DNA of 64,000 bases from Achatina immaculata (Eukaryota; Mollusca; Gastropoda; Stylommatophora; Achatinidae). The stretch spans positions 45,338,866 to 45,402,865 of the forward strand of contig CM019717.1 of the NCBI GenBank assembly GCA_009760885.1, read 5' to 3'. The stretch's first letter is position 1; each line of letters opens with the position of its first letter. The position numbers were made by a program, and so were the translations under genes. Below are positions 23,020 through 34,631 of the stretch, in pieces. The notes below the pieces were generated by a model. It made no database searches. It worked only from the letters and a program-made list of their open reading frames with translations, and was not told where the DNA came from.

Positions 23020-24040
23020 TTATGCCAGATTAATCAGATGTGAGAGTCTATATTACCAGAATATTGTCATCAGTAACACGCTGAGAACAATTCAGAATAA
23101 AACAGATACATAATACTAAAAACAGCGTAAGAAACTCAAATATGACTGTATTGTCAGATAACGAACCTTGTAAGGAAAGGAAGACATATTCTCAAAAGCT
23201 GTAACAGCTGGAGCAGACGAAACAAATAAGAGAAGAAAGATCTATATTTCCATTTTAACAACGCCCACGCTCGAGGGAGATTTACCTGTCCATTTTAGAG
23301 TTATTTTGAATTCGTTCCTCAGGCATTGCAGTTTATTTCTATACCAGCACATTAGCTGTAAATCAGTTCAAAACAGATTATACACTAGATAGCGCACAGA
23401 TTTTACATCCTTAACATATGAATTAACAGAGTTAATATTTTGCGTTATCAGTGTCTAATAGCCCTAGACTAGATTTAGCAAAGAAGCTGCCGACAACTTA
23501 GTCCAGTAAAACAAACTTGTAATGCAAATTCTGACCCCGAGAAAAGAAGTATTTAAGTTGAATAATGATCTCCTCTGATGATATCTTTCTAACATCTCTG
23601 ACTGCATAACTCGGGTGAGTCCTGTGTTCAGTTTACCAACACAAGGTTTAAGTTTCATGAATGATTTTTGGTCAATACATGTTAAAATCTCAGTTTTTTT
23701 TTTCGTATTCAGAAACTAACTTCAGTACTCAGTGTATACTGTAATTAGGTATAAAAGCACAGGGCAAATTACAAATATGTCTATCTGCATTTTCAGCAAA
23801 AGCAGTCAATATACCACAAAAAAGTCTGTGTGGGACTCTCGGATACGAATATGTTTATTGGTGATTATTGAGGTTAATACTTAAATTTGAAAAGCTAGAC
23901 TCAGTTTTCGGAAAATTCCCCCCCCCCCAAAAAAAAAAAAACAACAATGTAATAAATGAGTGTATTTCAAGCTGTGCATTAACAAGTCTCACAGCTTCTG
24001 TCTGAGAAACTTTGTTGCTAACGATTCATCTAGACAGTTC
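23020..24040. other. unassigned sequence
   Basis: AT-rich, with a C10/A12 homopolymer pair at 23921-23942. A TATAAAAG at 23750 has no matching donor downstream. No gene is supported. Confidence 0.35.
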
Positions 24041-24042
24041 CC

Positions 24043-24285
24043 TGAGTTTGTGCGTTACAGAAGTGTTTGTGACTTGCTAAACGTTACAGAAGTGTTTGTG
24101 ACTTGCTAAACGTTACAGAAATGTTTGTGACTTGCTAAACGTTACAGAAGTGTTTGTGACTTGCTAAACGTTACAGAAGTGTTTGTGATTATCTAAACGT
24201 TACAGAAGTGTTTGTGACTTGCTAAACGTTACAGAAGTGTTTGTGACTTGCTAAACGTTACAGAAGTGTTTGTGACTTGCTAAAT
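24043..24285. repeat. 30-bp tandem array, 8 copies
   Basis: The unit contains AACGTTACAGAAGTGTTTGT followed by GACTTGCTAA. One copy near 24190 carries GATTATC in place of GACTTGC. The open frame downstream (24277-24648) has no recognisable domain and ends in a (TA)n run. Confidence 0.95.
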
Positions 24286-24567
24286 TATTGTGACTGTCAA
24301 TGGCAGCATATGAATGAAGAAAGAGTCAATATTCCATATGAAGAAACGTGGATGCTGGATTTAACAGATCTTAGTAAGGGAAAGGTAAAAACTGTCTGCT
24401 GTAGACTAGGATGCACACACTGTTATGAGGTAGTAAATAAACTGTGCATTAGGAGAGGAGTAGCAAAAAGAATGAATTCCTGTCCCAAGTCGAAGTGCTC
24501 ATTTAATGCTATTTCATCCATTAATGTTTACAAGCATAAATACAGTACACCATCATGTGTTGGCACC

Positions 24568-24569
<2 letters not shown>

Positions 24570-24617
<48 letters not shown>

Positions 24618-24640
24618 TATATACATATGTATATATACGT
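24570..24640. repeat. (TA)n microsatellite with interruptions
   Basis: TA units followed by CACACATATATATATACATA variants. Confidence 0.95.
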
Positions 24641-24739
24641 CTATTTAGGTAACAAATCTAAATGTAAACTGCAGAACAGATGTGGCCACTGTATTGCCTA
24701 GGGCCTACAATGCTTTTAGGAGGGCCTGGTCTGGATAAG

Positions 24740-24905
24740 AAAGGGTCTTGTTTTCTCTTGATGTCGCCTATACATCAGTACCTCATCTATTTCCCTTGAT
24801 TCCCAGGCCTGAGTGTTTCTACTAAAGAATAATTTTAGGATTCTGTTATGGTTCTTGACGTGTGTAAAACATTTTAGCTTTCTGGTTTTTGCTTTTATAG
24901 GTATT
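24740..24905 (-). mobile_element. LINE C-terminal fragment
   Basis: The minus strand reads KTRKLKCFTHVKNHNRILK, which matches the KxxKYFGHVxRHxxLE step near the C-terminus of LINE pol proteins. It is short and decayed. Confidence 0.45.
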
Positions 24906-25269
24906 TGTTATTTATTTATTATTCATGGTGAAAAGTATTTTCTGTTTCACCAAGATTTCTTAATGGCTGGAATTGTTTCAGTAATTTGTTGATTTTTATT
25001 TTGTTTATAGGGAACCGCAGAAATCGTTTTGTATTCCTTAAGGCATTGGCAGATCAATAATTTAATTGACGGATGAATAATTATTGATCTCTGAACTACA
25101 GACTCCACAAAATGTCAATACCTTCATTTCTATTTTTCTTTTAATTTATTGTTAATAGAAGTTTCTAAAGAGAAGATGTCAGATTTAAAAATTATTTGCA
25201 TATTTTAATATTTACTATTGAAAATATATAAGTGTAATCTACATTCGAACTATAATTTATTGTCAACAT
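24906..25269. other. unassigned AT-rich sequence
   Basis: No feature recognised. Confidence 0.35.
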
Positions 25270-25274
25270 GTACC

Positions 25275-25288
25275 TGCACATACATACA

Positions 25289-25322
<34 letters not shown>

Positions 25323-25378
25323 CTCACACATACACACACATACACACACATACATACATACATACTTACATACATATA
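25275..25378. repeat. (CATA)n/(CACA)n microsatellite, left flank of a LINE
   Basis: About 25 tetranucleotides, mostly CATA, with ACACACATA variants. The same repeat resumes at 26185 on the other side of the LINE. Confidence 0.95.
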
Positions 25379-26184
25379 TCAAGTGCCGTGCCGCGTGGCA
25401 TAGGCGATCATTTCTCTCCATAATTCCCTGTCTTTAGACTTGATTATGAGATCCGCCGGTGACTTTCTTCCTAGCCACACTGACAGCCCATCCAGTAACT
25501 TCTCTCTCTGTCTTCCTCTGTCTCTTCTTCCCTCAGTTTTTCCAGTTACCACAGTGTGTTCCAATTTTCCTCTTCCCAGAAAATGTCCTACAAATCTCGT
25601 TTGTCTGGCCCTGATCTTTGCTGTAATTTGCCTTTTAACTCCAGCCTCTCTTAAGACTTCTTCTTTGTTTTCTTAGCTGTCCATGGTACCTTCAATATCC
25701 TTCTTATGAGCAACATTTCTATAGCCTCCATTTCTTGCTGTACTCTCTTATTCATGGACCATGCTTCACATCCATATAACAAAATTGGCTCGATGTAACA
25801 TTTAAGTATTTGAAATCTTGTTTCCATTGATATGGATCTGATGCACAAGATGTTTCTCATTTTCTGGAATGCTGACTTGGCCTGAGCACGTCTGCTTTTT
25901 ATTTCGTTGTGACATTTCCCATCAGCTGTTATAATTGTTCCTAAGTACTTGAATCTATCAACCTGTTTCAGTTCTGTGCCATCGATGGTAATGCTACATT
26001 TTGGTGGTATTCTTTTCTTTGCCACTTCAGTCTTCTTTTTATTCAGACTGAGACCTTTACTTTTACTTTCACGAACCACGACGTCCAGAAGAGCTTGTAG
26101 CACCCCTTCACCTTTAGCAATCTGAACTGTGTCGTCTGCATATCTTAAGTTGTTAAGGTTGTATCCGCCAATTGATATTCCTGG
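25379..26184 (-). mobile_element. LINE pol, RT palm to C-terminus (type C), inserted in (CATA)n
   Basis: The minus-strand frame from 26184 down reads ISIGGYNLNNLRYADDTVQI, ALLDVVVRESKSKGLSLNKK, FKYLGTIITADGKCHNEIKS, then PILLYGCEAWSMNKRVQQEM. After a shift it continues QREKLLDGLSVWL, ending in REMIAYATRHGT. These are the YADD catalytic box, the YLG step, the YGCEAW thumb motif and a common LINE C-terminus. The RT part stays open for more than 170 codons after the insertion point, so the copy is fairly young, but it is 5'-truncated and has a frame change near 25660. Confidence 0.88.
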
Positions 26185-26198
26185 CATACATACATACA

Positions 26199-26228
<30 letters not shown>
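26185..26228. repeat. (CATA)n microsatellite, right flank of a LINE
   Basis: About 10 CATA units directly after the 5' end of the LINE at 25379-26184, same phase and sequence as the array on the left. Confidence 0.95.
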
Positions 26229-26229
<1 letters not shown>

Positions 26230-26493
26230 GTATCGGCACACCGTAGAGTGAATGGGCAACCTTTCTTTTCTCAACTTATTCGACTTTTTTTTAAACTAGT
26301 GAGCTTCGTTGTGAGAGATGAATGCACTAGCCACTTCGCTACTCAGACCATGACAATATTTTCATTCTTATCTCAGAAATAGGCAAATACATAATTTACG
26401 CTAATTACAAAATATTAGAATGTAAAACTATAGATTACAGTCTATTCTATATTCAGTCACATTAATTTGTCTTTATTTATATACCATCTGCAG

Positions 26494-28744
26494 GCGTAAA
26501 AAATACCTGCACACAATGTGGTCCATTCAAGAGGTCTTCGTACTGGCCTTCACTGCCATGGTCTCTGCTCAGTATCAAAGCTCAAACGAGCCGTTGTATC
26601 CAGAACAGTTAACTCCTACACGGGCAGGAACCCCAGGGTATACAAAACCGCCCCCTTATCTCAAGAACCGACGGTATCACACGCCTAAAACAACACTCGT
26701 TCAAACTCTGGCCACAGATCGAGAACTATATCCTAATTTATCAGCTTCTCCGAGACGGAAAGGCCCTTATTCCAGAAAGCAGTCTTACTCTGCTCCCATC
26801 AGAAACAATCTTCCACCTTCTTTTAGTCCACCATTTTATCTTAAGGAGCATGGACCTTCTCCTAGTCTATCAGCTCAGTCAAGCCAACTCCATTATACTA
26901 ATAAATCAGCTGATCCCATCATAACACTAGAAGCACCACCAGCTTTAAGCCAGCTTTCTTATTCCGCAGCATCGGTTCATCCAAGCCTATCCCCTCACAC
27001 AGACAAATCATCTGGTTCAATTACAACAGAAGCAACATCAATGTCAAGCCAAAAGTCTTATCCCGTAAACTCGACTTATACTGACAGATCACCTTACCCC
27101 ATACCAGCGACAGAGTCAACACCGACTACAAGCTCAGAAAATTATCCTCCAGCAACAGAAAGTCTATCGTCAACCGCTTACCCCACAGTGTCACAATACC
27201 TTGCCACAACAAAGGAAGCAACACCGGCCACAGGACAAACATATCCTGACTCTACACAACCTAATGCACAACCACCTCCCTTTCCTAAGAAACAACCTTT
27301 CCCGGGTCGTACAAAACAAACCAGTTTACCAGCATCGGTGACAGAAGAACCCAATCCAAATCCACCTGTTTCATCTACTCCATCTGTTTTATCAAACCCA
27401 TCTGTTTCCTCACATTTTAACAAATTATCTCACTACCCAGGAACAACGGAATCTGCTCCATCGTCTTACTCAAGAGTAAAACCTGACCTCACATCATCTC
27501 TTTATCCCAACAAACCCATTCATTATCCAGCAACGCAGGAACTTAATCCAAATGACACACCTTATCATCCTTCGTCAGTTTTCCAGAATCATCCTCCTTA
27601 TCCTAATAAATTACCTTACTATCCAGGAATCACTGAACCTACACCATCGCCTTATCCAAATGATGGCCATTATCACACGCCTTATCAAAATCAGGCTTCT
27701 TATCCTAAGAAATCTTTTTCTACAGAAACAGCTGAACCAATTCCATCGCCCTATCAGAGTGACGAATCTCATGAAACTTCATCTGTTTACCAGGATCAGC
27801 TCCATTATCCCGAGGAGCCATCTTACCCTCCAGCAAGAAACGAACATGCGCCGCCGTCTTATCCACGTGGCGAGCCACACCGGACTAAGTCTGTTTACCC
27901 TGCTCAACCTTCATATCCTGACACGTCATCTGACTATACAACAACGAGTAAACCTACTCCATCCTCTTATCCAAATAGCGAATCTTATAGCACTTCATCT
28001 TTTTACCCAAGTCAACGCTCTTATCCTGACGAGTCAAGTTACTACCCTGCAACGACTAGACCAAATCCATCCTACAATTCAAATGACGAGCCTTATCGTG
28101 GAGTTCGCCAAGTTCAGTCACCTAATCCTAACAAATCTTACTATTCAGCAACAAATGAACCTACTCCATCAGCACATCCAAATGATGAACCACATCGCAA
28201 TGTTCAAGAAAATCACTTTAATTATCCTGACACATCATCCTACCACCCAGCAACGTATGAGGCTGCTATTGCCCTTGTGCAGACCGAAGAACCATATCCT
28301 ACTGAAACTGTTCACACTGGACCACCGTCTAACTCAACCAGGCAAACTTACCCCACAGAGACAACACAGTCTACCCCACAGCCATATACAAAAGAAAAGC
28401 CTAATCATAATCCACCCGTTCATCCAACTTTGTCTTCTCATCCTGGAGTCACAGATTATATCCCAGATATGACTGAACCTACAACAGTTTCCTTGCTGTC
28501 CGAATATCCTTATTACAGTCCATCAGATTATCAAAATCTTCCCTCACATCCTAGCAGACCAGTTTACCCCACACCAATGCCCGAGTCTGTACCAGCAACT
28601 ACACCGACAGAAGAACATTATCGTTCTTCATCTGTTCACTCAAACATATCCTCATTGGAACAACCCAGCAAACCAGCTTCCTATCCAGCTACGAATGAGC
28701 TATCACAACCCGAAGAACCCTATCATACTCAAACCATATCCTAG
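26494..28744 (+). CDS. Secreted Tyr/Pro/Ser-rich protein, large repeat exon (gene 2, paralogue of gene 1)
   Basis: The acceptor ATATACCATCTGCAG ends at 26493 and the ATG is at 26516, so a 5'-UTR intron ends 22 nt before the start, as in gene 1 (14 nt). The frame is 742 codons. Residues 1-18 are a signal peptide (MWSIQEVFVLAFTAMVSA). The rest is very rich in Pro, Ser, Tyr and Thr and has no Cys. From about residue 300 to 560 a unit of about 37-40 residues repeats at least seven times, built on PTPSSYPN, then SVYPxQxSYPDxSSYYPATT. Gene 1 shares the signal, the Tyr/Pro/Ser bias and the exon plan. The TAG at 28742 lacks any donor before it; Tyr/Pro/Ser-rich sequence continues in other frames to about 29104. 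The protein may therefore be a frameshift-shortened form. A structural role in an extracellular material is inference. Confidence 0.75.
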
Positions 28745-29106
28745 ACACCACCTCTCATCATAGCACTCCGGTTTACAACACATCAGCGACACACCAGCAA
28801 CACACAAGCAACACACCAGCAACACACAAGCAACACAGCTTACTACAGGAGCATACCCAGTAGATGTATCTCATCCCATCAAATTATGCAAATCCTACCT
28901 CCTGTCCTAGCAACTCAGTTACGCGTCTAGCAAAGAAACAGTCTCCAGTACCTGCACTGCCATAAAACAAAATCTCATCTCGTTACATCTGGTTATCTAT
29001 ATCAAATCTTACTGTGGTGAAACAACATCCAGCAGTCAGGTTTATGCAAGTCCGAGGTATGATGTTGCCAAGTCTACATCTGGAGTCTATGTGTTGCACA
29101 AAGATT
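28745..29106 (+). pseudogene. decayed continuation of the gene 2 repeat exon
   Basis: After the stop, Tyr/Pro/Ser-rich codons continue but hop between frames: TGAYPVDVSHPI near 28848, YLIPSNYANPTSCPSNS at 28867, and SYASSKETVSS then SYCGETTSSSQVYASPRYD from 28911 to about 29060, with a stop at 29103. A weak donor G|GTGAAA at 29017 would leave phase 1, as needed for the Cys exon at 34442. This may be real decay or local sequence error; the sequence alone cannot decide. Confidence 0.45.
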
Positions 29107-29109
29107 AGC

Positions 29110-30000
29110 TGAATCTTTTCTATGAGTCTGTAGGTTGCATAAGGATTAGCTGAATGTTTGTAAGTTCAGATTTCAGTAAAGTAATAGAGGTAATAGATGA
29201 GTAAGCACTTTTCTCCCCCCCCCCCCCCAAAAAAAAAAAATCACAAAAGGTGACTTACAAAGTGCTAGACTATGGGTTGTTTTTTTAGCTTTTTGTTTGT
29301 TTGTTTGATTTTATATAAGGGGTGGGCGTAAAAGTTTCCATATATTTTTAGCGTTCATATTCAAAGTATGTATGTGTATTAGAACTGATATACTAGCGAA
29401 TTATGCGACACTTTCATCTCTTATTTGTTACCATAACTATGGAAAAATAAGGAACAGCTTTATTACTTAACGACCACACAGTTTCGGTGTGAACCTTAAT
29501 CATACAAAAACACACAGGACGAAGAAATAAAGAGAGAAAGATAATAAATAAATTCACGTGAATGCTTTGAGAAAAACAGAATAAAGTAAAAAGAATGGAG
29601 CACTTAACTTGTGACTTGTAAAAAGCTGTGATTTGCAAGAAGTGAGCATGGTAGAGTGTAGAGAATGTTTAAATGGAAAATTGTGATGTGTGATAGGTGG
29701 GTCGTAAATTAGAAGCGGAGGGGGGGGGGACCGTGGAAAGGGGAGAGAGTGATACAATGGTAATCTAGCCGGGAGAAGGTGGAATAAGTGATTACAGTTG
29801 GGGTAGGGGGGTTGTAATCTGATGCTCTGAGGAGGTCCTGAACTATGTGTTACAAGTGAGAAAGGAGTGGAACTTAGTGCAAAGTGAATATGATTGTGGA
29901 AGAGGGGAATGTTAGGTGTAGGTGAAATGCGAGTTCAAACCTTGTGGTTTCAGCGTCCCATATTCTTGAATGCAGCGGTTCTCAAGCGCTAGGCTGTTTC
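29110..30000. other. unassigned sequence
   Basis: Holds a C12/A11 homopolymer pair (29215-29240) and a G-run at 29720. AATAAATAAA at 29541-29550 could be a poly(A) signal for gene 2 if it ends before the Cys exon, but nothing else supports it. Confidence 0.3.
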
Positions 30001-30009
30001 CGTAATTAG

Positions 30010-30610
30010 CGCGACATTGTTCGATGGCTGTTACCAGAAATTAGATTTTCCTCTGTGGTTTCGGCCATTGAAATGGTTAGGGACTGGTTTCGAAGCATGC
30101 TGGGGTGAAAACATTCAGATGGTTATGCATGTGGTCCCCTAATCTGAGGCCAGTTTCACCAATGTACGTTATTCTGCATCTTTTACATATAATGACATAT
30201 ATCACATTACTGGCCTCTGGACTCACATGTGAATCCCTCATGAAGAGTGAGGATAGTTTTGGGAAAGGTGATCGTTTTCGTTTCCCAGACTACAGGGCAG
30301 GTAACACAGTGAGTGCGATTACATTTTCTGGTGACAACATATGTAAGATTCTGCTTCAGGTGTCTGTGGACGAGGATGTCCTTAAGATTTGATTCTTGTT
30401 TGTATGCTAATAGGGGCAGATCAGAGAAGATGTCGCGAGTATCGGGGTCGAGTTGGATTAGTGACAGATGGCGATAAAGAATTTTCTTAACTATCTGACC
30501 ATGTGGATGAAATGGAAGTACTAATCTGACTCTGTCGGATGAATGCCTCTTCTCAGTTCACTTTTTACATACGTTTAAATGCTTTCCAAAGGACATTTTC
30601 TGGATAGTGG
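30010..30610 (-). mobile_element. Penelope-like element, linker and GIY-YIG endonuclease part
   Basis: The minus strand reads SDRVRLVLPFHPHGQIVKKI, DLPLLAYKQESNLKDILVHR, CNRTHCVTCPVV, then, after a one-base shift near 30213, NVIYVIICKRCRITYIGETG and LRLGDHMHNHLN. The Cys-rich linker followed by YVIxC...YIGET is the GIY-YIG endonuclease arrangement of Penelope-like elements. The shift between FTCESRG and the endonuclease makes this copy inactive. The RT part lies at 32466-33260. Confidence 0.82.
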
Positions 30611-30619
30611 CGATGACGA

Positions 30620-31485
30620 GTTTGATTGTGTACAACGCCAGAAACTTTGGGAAATAACGGAAAAAATAGGATTTACAACAGATTAATATCACTGCTATAT
30701 CTAGACCAACAGGCAGCAGTAAGAATAATGAAGCAGGATTCTATGGGGTTCTATACTCTACTCGTCTATATGTAGAATGTAAACTGTAGATGTAAGCTTG
30801 TTGCTTAGTGTTATTCATCTCTCTGTTCGTTTCAGTATTATCCACTGTACTAATATTCTTTCTTATATTACTGTTTGCTTTTATCTCATTTTAAAATCCA
30901 TGACTGTTCTATGTTGTTATGCGTCTGTTTTGTTATTCACTTCGCAGACTTACTTTTTCATCCTCTCTCAGTGGCAACAGTAATACAGAAACAGCAACTT
31001 TATAGTTTGAAGTGACTTTAATGATGCACAGGGTGACGATGAGTCGATGAGCGATATGACGAGGACGACAAGGCATCAACAAACTCCGTGAACAAGGGAG
31101 TGGACGTAGTTTACAATTCCAGGACATATGTTCCCGGCAGACGTTTGTCGCTATCGGAACATCCTACCACACACTATTGTACAGTTCTTTCCTTAACGAC
31201 TACATTTCTAACAACCTAAATCTATATCTTCTCCAGACGATACACAGAACATCACTCTCCTTCAGTCATATGATTTCTCTCACACCTGACCTTTCTTTGT
31301 CATACCTTATCTGTGACCCATGAATCGCACGTGAAAACTGAGACAACGCGAGTGGACTCTTCTCACAACCAGCTGACTGCTTTAGAAGATAACTCTTTTT
31401 ATTTTCATTTTTCCAATTCTCAGATGAGTTATCTATCTTACATTCTAACATTCTAACATTTTACTGTTATAATAAATGGTGAAAC
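30620..31485. other. unassigned sequence within the split Penelope-like element
   Basis: AT-rich. No coding or repeat feature recognised. It sits between the endonuclease part of the Penelope-like element and the start of the inserted RTE-like LINE. Confidence 0.35.
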
Positions 31486-31489
31486 AACA

Positions 31490-32465
31490 ACTTGATGTGA
31501 CATGAAACAAGGAGTCCGTCAGGAGTGCATACTGTCGCCTTACTTATTTAACTTGTATACTGAAAATATAATGATGAATTTTACAGAAGACATAGACAAA
31601 GAATATTACTATGTCATAACAATTGGAGGTTATGAAATACCAGAGTTAGATATGCAGACGACACAGTATTACTGTCCACAACACAAACAGGAATGGAAAC
31701 ATTAATTGTGTCAGTCCGTAAGAACAGTGAAGAGAAAAACCTCTGTCTTAGTGCGAAGACAAATAAACTAATAACAACTGACACAGCAAATAAGGCAGCT
31801 GAAAGAGGGCAGCTTGTGGACTGGCGGCTGAAAATGAGGAAAAATTGGAAGAAGTGGAGAGCTTTGAATACCTAGGATCATTACTAACTAATAATGGAGA
31901 CACAATGAGTGAAATTAAAAGGAGGACATCTATCGCTCTTCAAAATGTAAAACAACTAAATAAGCTATGGAGAGGAACAGACAGAGCTACAAAGATAATA
32001 TTTTTAAGGGCAAGCATCTTTCCCATCACAACATATGCCTGTGAGACCTGGACACTTAACAAAACAGCTGAGAAACGCATAAATGCCTTTGAATGTAAAT
32101 GCCACAGAAGAGTCCTTCAAATATCATGGACGCAAAAAAGAACAAATATCCACTCTACAAGAACTTGATATTGAAGAAAGCTGGCTAGTAAATAAGATAA
32201 AAACAGAGAAAACTTATTATTTTGGACACATTAAACGTCACTAGAATTTAGAGAAGACCGTCTTGGAAGGATACATAACGGGAAAAAGAAAATAGGGGAA
32301 GACCAAGGCGAAGATGGCTGCAAGACATCGTTGATGATCTACTGATGGGTGTATCAACAGCAAGGCACATTGCTTACAACCGAAAGGAGAACTGTTAGGT
32401 AGGCAAAGTTGAGAACTGTTAGGGAGGCAAAGTTCAGCAAGGGACATGCAAATGACTGAGTGATC
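31490..32465 (+). mobile_element. RTE-like LINE copy, RT core to 3' end
   Basis: The plus strand, over several frames, reads KQGVRQECILSPYLFNLYTE, DKEYYYVITIGGYEIPE, FEYLGSLLTNNGDTMSEIKR, TTYACETWTLNKTAEKRINA, then FECKCHRRVLQISWTQKRTN. It ends in the AKFSKGHAN tail typical of this family. The FADD box is damaged (LDMQTTQYYC). It is opposite in orientation to, and interrupts, the Penelope-like element. Confidence 0.88.
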
Positions 32466-33260
32466 TAGAAAGTCCAAGTTATCCTGACATAGACAGCGAA
32501 GACGGACGAGTTGATTGTATGGGATGGAGTTCTTACAAGCTTCAGATGAGAGGAGACGTAAAGCAAATACGTGTGGCTGTCGGTGGGCTTGTAAAATACA
32601 GAAGTGACAAGACTGTCTGTGCCAGTAGATATTTTGATGTCTAAAAAGCTGACAGACTTGTCAGAAATTTCATAAGTGAATTTGATGTTCTCATTAAGCG
32701 AGTTGGGGAATTCAATAAAATTTTCTAGCTAGTCCTTTGGCATACTTGTGACTCCAGTGTCATCATCGATTAACCTTTTATAGGATTCTGGGAGTCTGCC
32801 GGTGTATGTTTCCCACAATTTCAATTCCAGAAAGCCCATAAATAAGCATTTAAAACTGGGACCCATCTTCGTTCCCATGTCGACACCACTGATTTTATCA
32901 AAGCAGTAGCCGTTAGATTCTAAGGAATTTAGGTTGAGTACCAGCTCTGCCAGTCTTTTATGGTATCAGTGTTAATGGTGGGGTGAAGGTCTTTATCGAG
33001 AAAATAGAGGAGTGTAAAGTGGGGGATAGAGGTGTGAAGGTGTAAAGACATCATGGAGAAGGATGTGATAGGTGTGGTGCTGAGAGAATTTGATCGCATC
33101 AAAAGTTGTTAAGACGTGGTTGGTACCTTTCAAGTAAGAGGGGAGTTTGTGTACTGGCGGCTGAAAAATGCTGTCCAAAAAGTCAGAAATGTGCTCAGTG
33201 GGGCATGAACATGTTGATACAACGGGACGTCCAGGATGACCGGGTTTATGGACCATTTGT
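32466..33260 (-). mobile_element. Penelope-like element, reverse transcriptase part
   Basis: Minus-strand reading from 33256: HKPGHPGRPVVSTCSCPTEH, ISDFLDSIFQPPVHKLPSYL, TNHVLTTFDAIKFSQHHTYH, then after shifts GVDMGTKMGPSFKCLFMGFL, FTYEISDKSVSFLDIKIS and FYKPTDSHTYL, ending near NSIPYNQLVRLR. This order of KxGxPxRPIVS, FTYExSxxxVSFLD and YxKPTD is diagnostic of Penelope-like RT. Frameshifts show that it is dead. Confidence 0.85.
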
Positions 33261-33261
33261 T

Positions 33262-34005
33262 ACCAGCTGTTTACCACCTCTAGCCGCACTTGGCGTACCA
33301 CACAGCTGTCACACTGGCCTCATTCTCGAGGCCGTTATTTGTTATATGTCTACAACTAATAGTGCAGAAGCTCCGATTTAAACACAGTACCAATGAAAGA
33401 TGCATTCACCAATGCAATATACACTTTAACTGTCCGAATATGCTTCGGCGTTTAAAACAATACAAAGTAGAAAGTTCTCAGTGCAGTATTCGAATACTTT
33501 CGCCGAGGTCAGTCCAAGAATGACACACATTTATAGACGCACAATGAAACAAACAAAAAACCATCACTCTGATAGAGTTCATCATAATCATGAGGTACTA
33601 CGTAGTGCATGCACTATACGGAGATCCACTGAGGTCGAGGCACTTACAGCTAGAAGTCCTGGGTGCCGTGATAATAATCAAATTATTATTTTTATGCAAA
33701 GCTCTTTTTTCACCCCTTCTTATCTGATTTTGCATTAATATTTTTGTCTTCTGTTCCTTCTCTGCGTAGTACTGTGTTCACTTCATAGTTTCCCTCAGGT
33801 TCCTTTGTTACTTGATCTTGTGTTACTTCTATACTTGATTTTATATTTCCCCTCAATACATCTGCTCTTAGTGGTTCCCTAATATTTTGTCTCTTGCTTT
33901 ATCTTGTGTGTGATTTCCTCACAATAAATATTGTTTTCTCCCACATTTAATATTGTGTTCCCCTCAAACTTGAACGTGTGTTCCAATCATACATGCTCTG
34001 CCTTC
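33262..34005. other. unassigned sequence upstream of the 22-bp array
   Basis: No feature recognised. Part of 33262-33400 may belong to the Penelope-like element, but I could not read it through. Confidence 0.3.
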
Positions 34006-34009
34006 CCCT

Positions 34010-34439
34010 CATCATTGATCTTATGTTTCCCTCATACTTGATCTTGTGTTTCATCATACTTGATCTTGTGTTCCATCATACTTAATTTTGTGTTCCATCA
34101 TACTTGATCTTGTGTTCCATCATACTTGATCATGTGTTCCATCATACTTGATCTTGTGTTCCTTCATACTTGATCGTATGTTCCATAATACTTGATTTTG
34201 TGTTCCATCATACTTGATCTTGTGTTCCTTCATACTTGATCTTTTGTTCCATCATACTTGGTCTTGTGTTCCATCGTACTTGATATTGTGTTCCATCATA
34301 CTTGATTTTGTGTTCCATCATTGTGCTTCATCATACTTAATATTGTGTTCCATCATACTTGATTTTGTGTTCCATCATACTTGATTTTGTGTTCCATCAT
34401 ACTTGATTTTGTGTTCCATCATACTTGATCGTGTGCTCC
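34010..34439. repeat. 22-bp T-rich tandem array, about 19 copies
   Basis: The unit is CATACTTGATCTTGTGTTCC plus AT, with many single-base variants. Its last, changed copy (GATCGTGTGCTCCAG) forms the pyrimidine tract and acceptor of the Cys exon at 34442. Confidence 0.93.
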
Positions 34440-34441
34440 AG

Positions 34442-34566
34442 CTGGCCAGGAAGACTGGGGGACTCACCCAAGTGACATAAGAAAGTTCATCCCTGGCGGA
34501 AGTGAGACCAGGTGCCCATATGATACAGCCTTTGACAAAGCCACTGTAGCACTTGTATTAACCTAG
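34442..34566 (+). pseudogene. Cys exon of gene 2, probably frame-shifted at its end
   Basis: Entered in phase 1, as gene 1 exon 3 is, it reads AGQEDWGTHPSDIR and KFIPGGSETRCPYDTAFDKA, then TVALVLT and a TAG at 34564. From KFI it aligns residue for residue with TFINGNREFECP in gene 1. At the place where gene 1 has ICGC this exon has TVALVL, but the +1 frame reads CSTCINLD. A one-base change has therefore probably destroyed the CxC end. An AATAAA at 34632 follows. Exon 2 of gene 2 lies 5.7 kb upstream. It could be a spliced terminal exon, part of a 3' UTR, or a relic. Confidence 0.55.
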
Positions 34567-34631
34567 ACGGTAAGCAGTAGATGCAACATGGTGTACCTTG
34601 TGTCATATCCTGTGTGTTTTTTTTTTTACTT

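Noticed and set aside
23748..23790. TATAAAAG as the promoter of gene 2
   Set aside because: No good donor follows within 100 bp, unlike in gene 1, and the distance to the acceptor at 26493 cannot be tested from sequence.
24277..24648. 123-codon plus-strand frame with several Cys
   Set aside because: It starts in the 30-bp array and ends in a (TA)n run. The middle shows no family pattern and no splice sites that would support an exon.
27552..28472. 306-codon frame overlapping gene 2 in another frame
   Set aside because: It is a shadow of the Tyr/Pro/Ser-rich coding frame, whose codons lack stops in the shifted frame. It has no signal peptide or start context of its own.
34010..34439. CRISPR-like regular repeats
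   Set aside because: Units of 22 bp are directly adjacent without spacers, and the genome is eukaryotic. The same holds for the other arrays.
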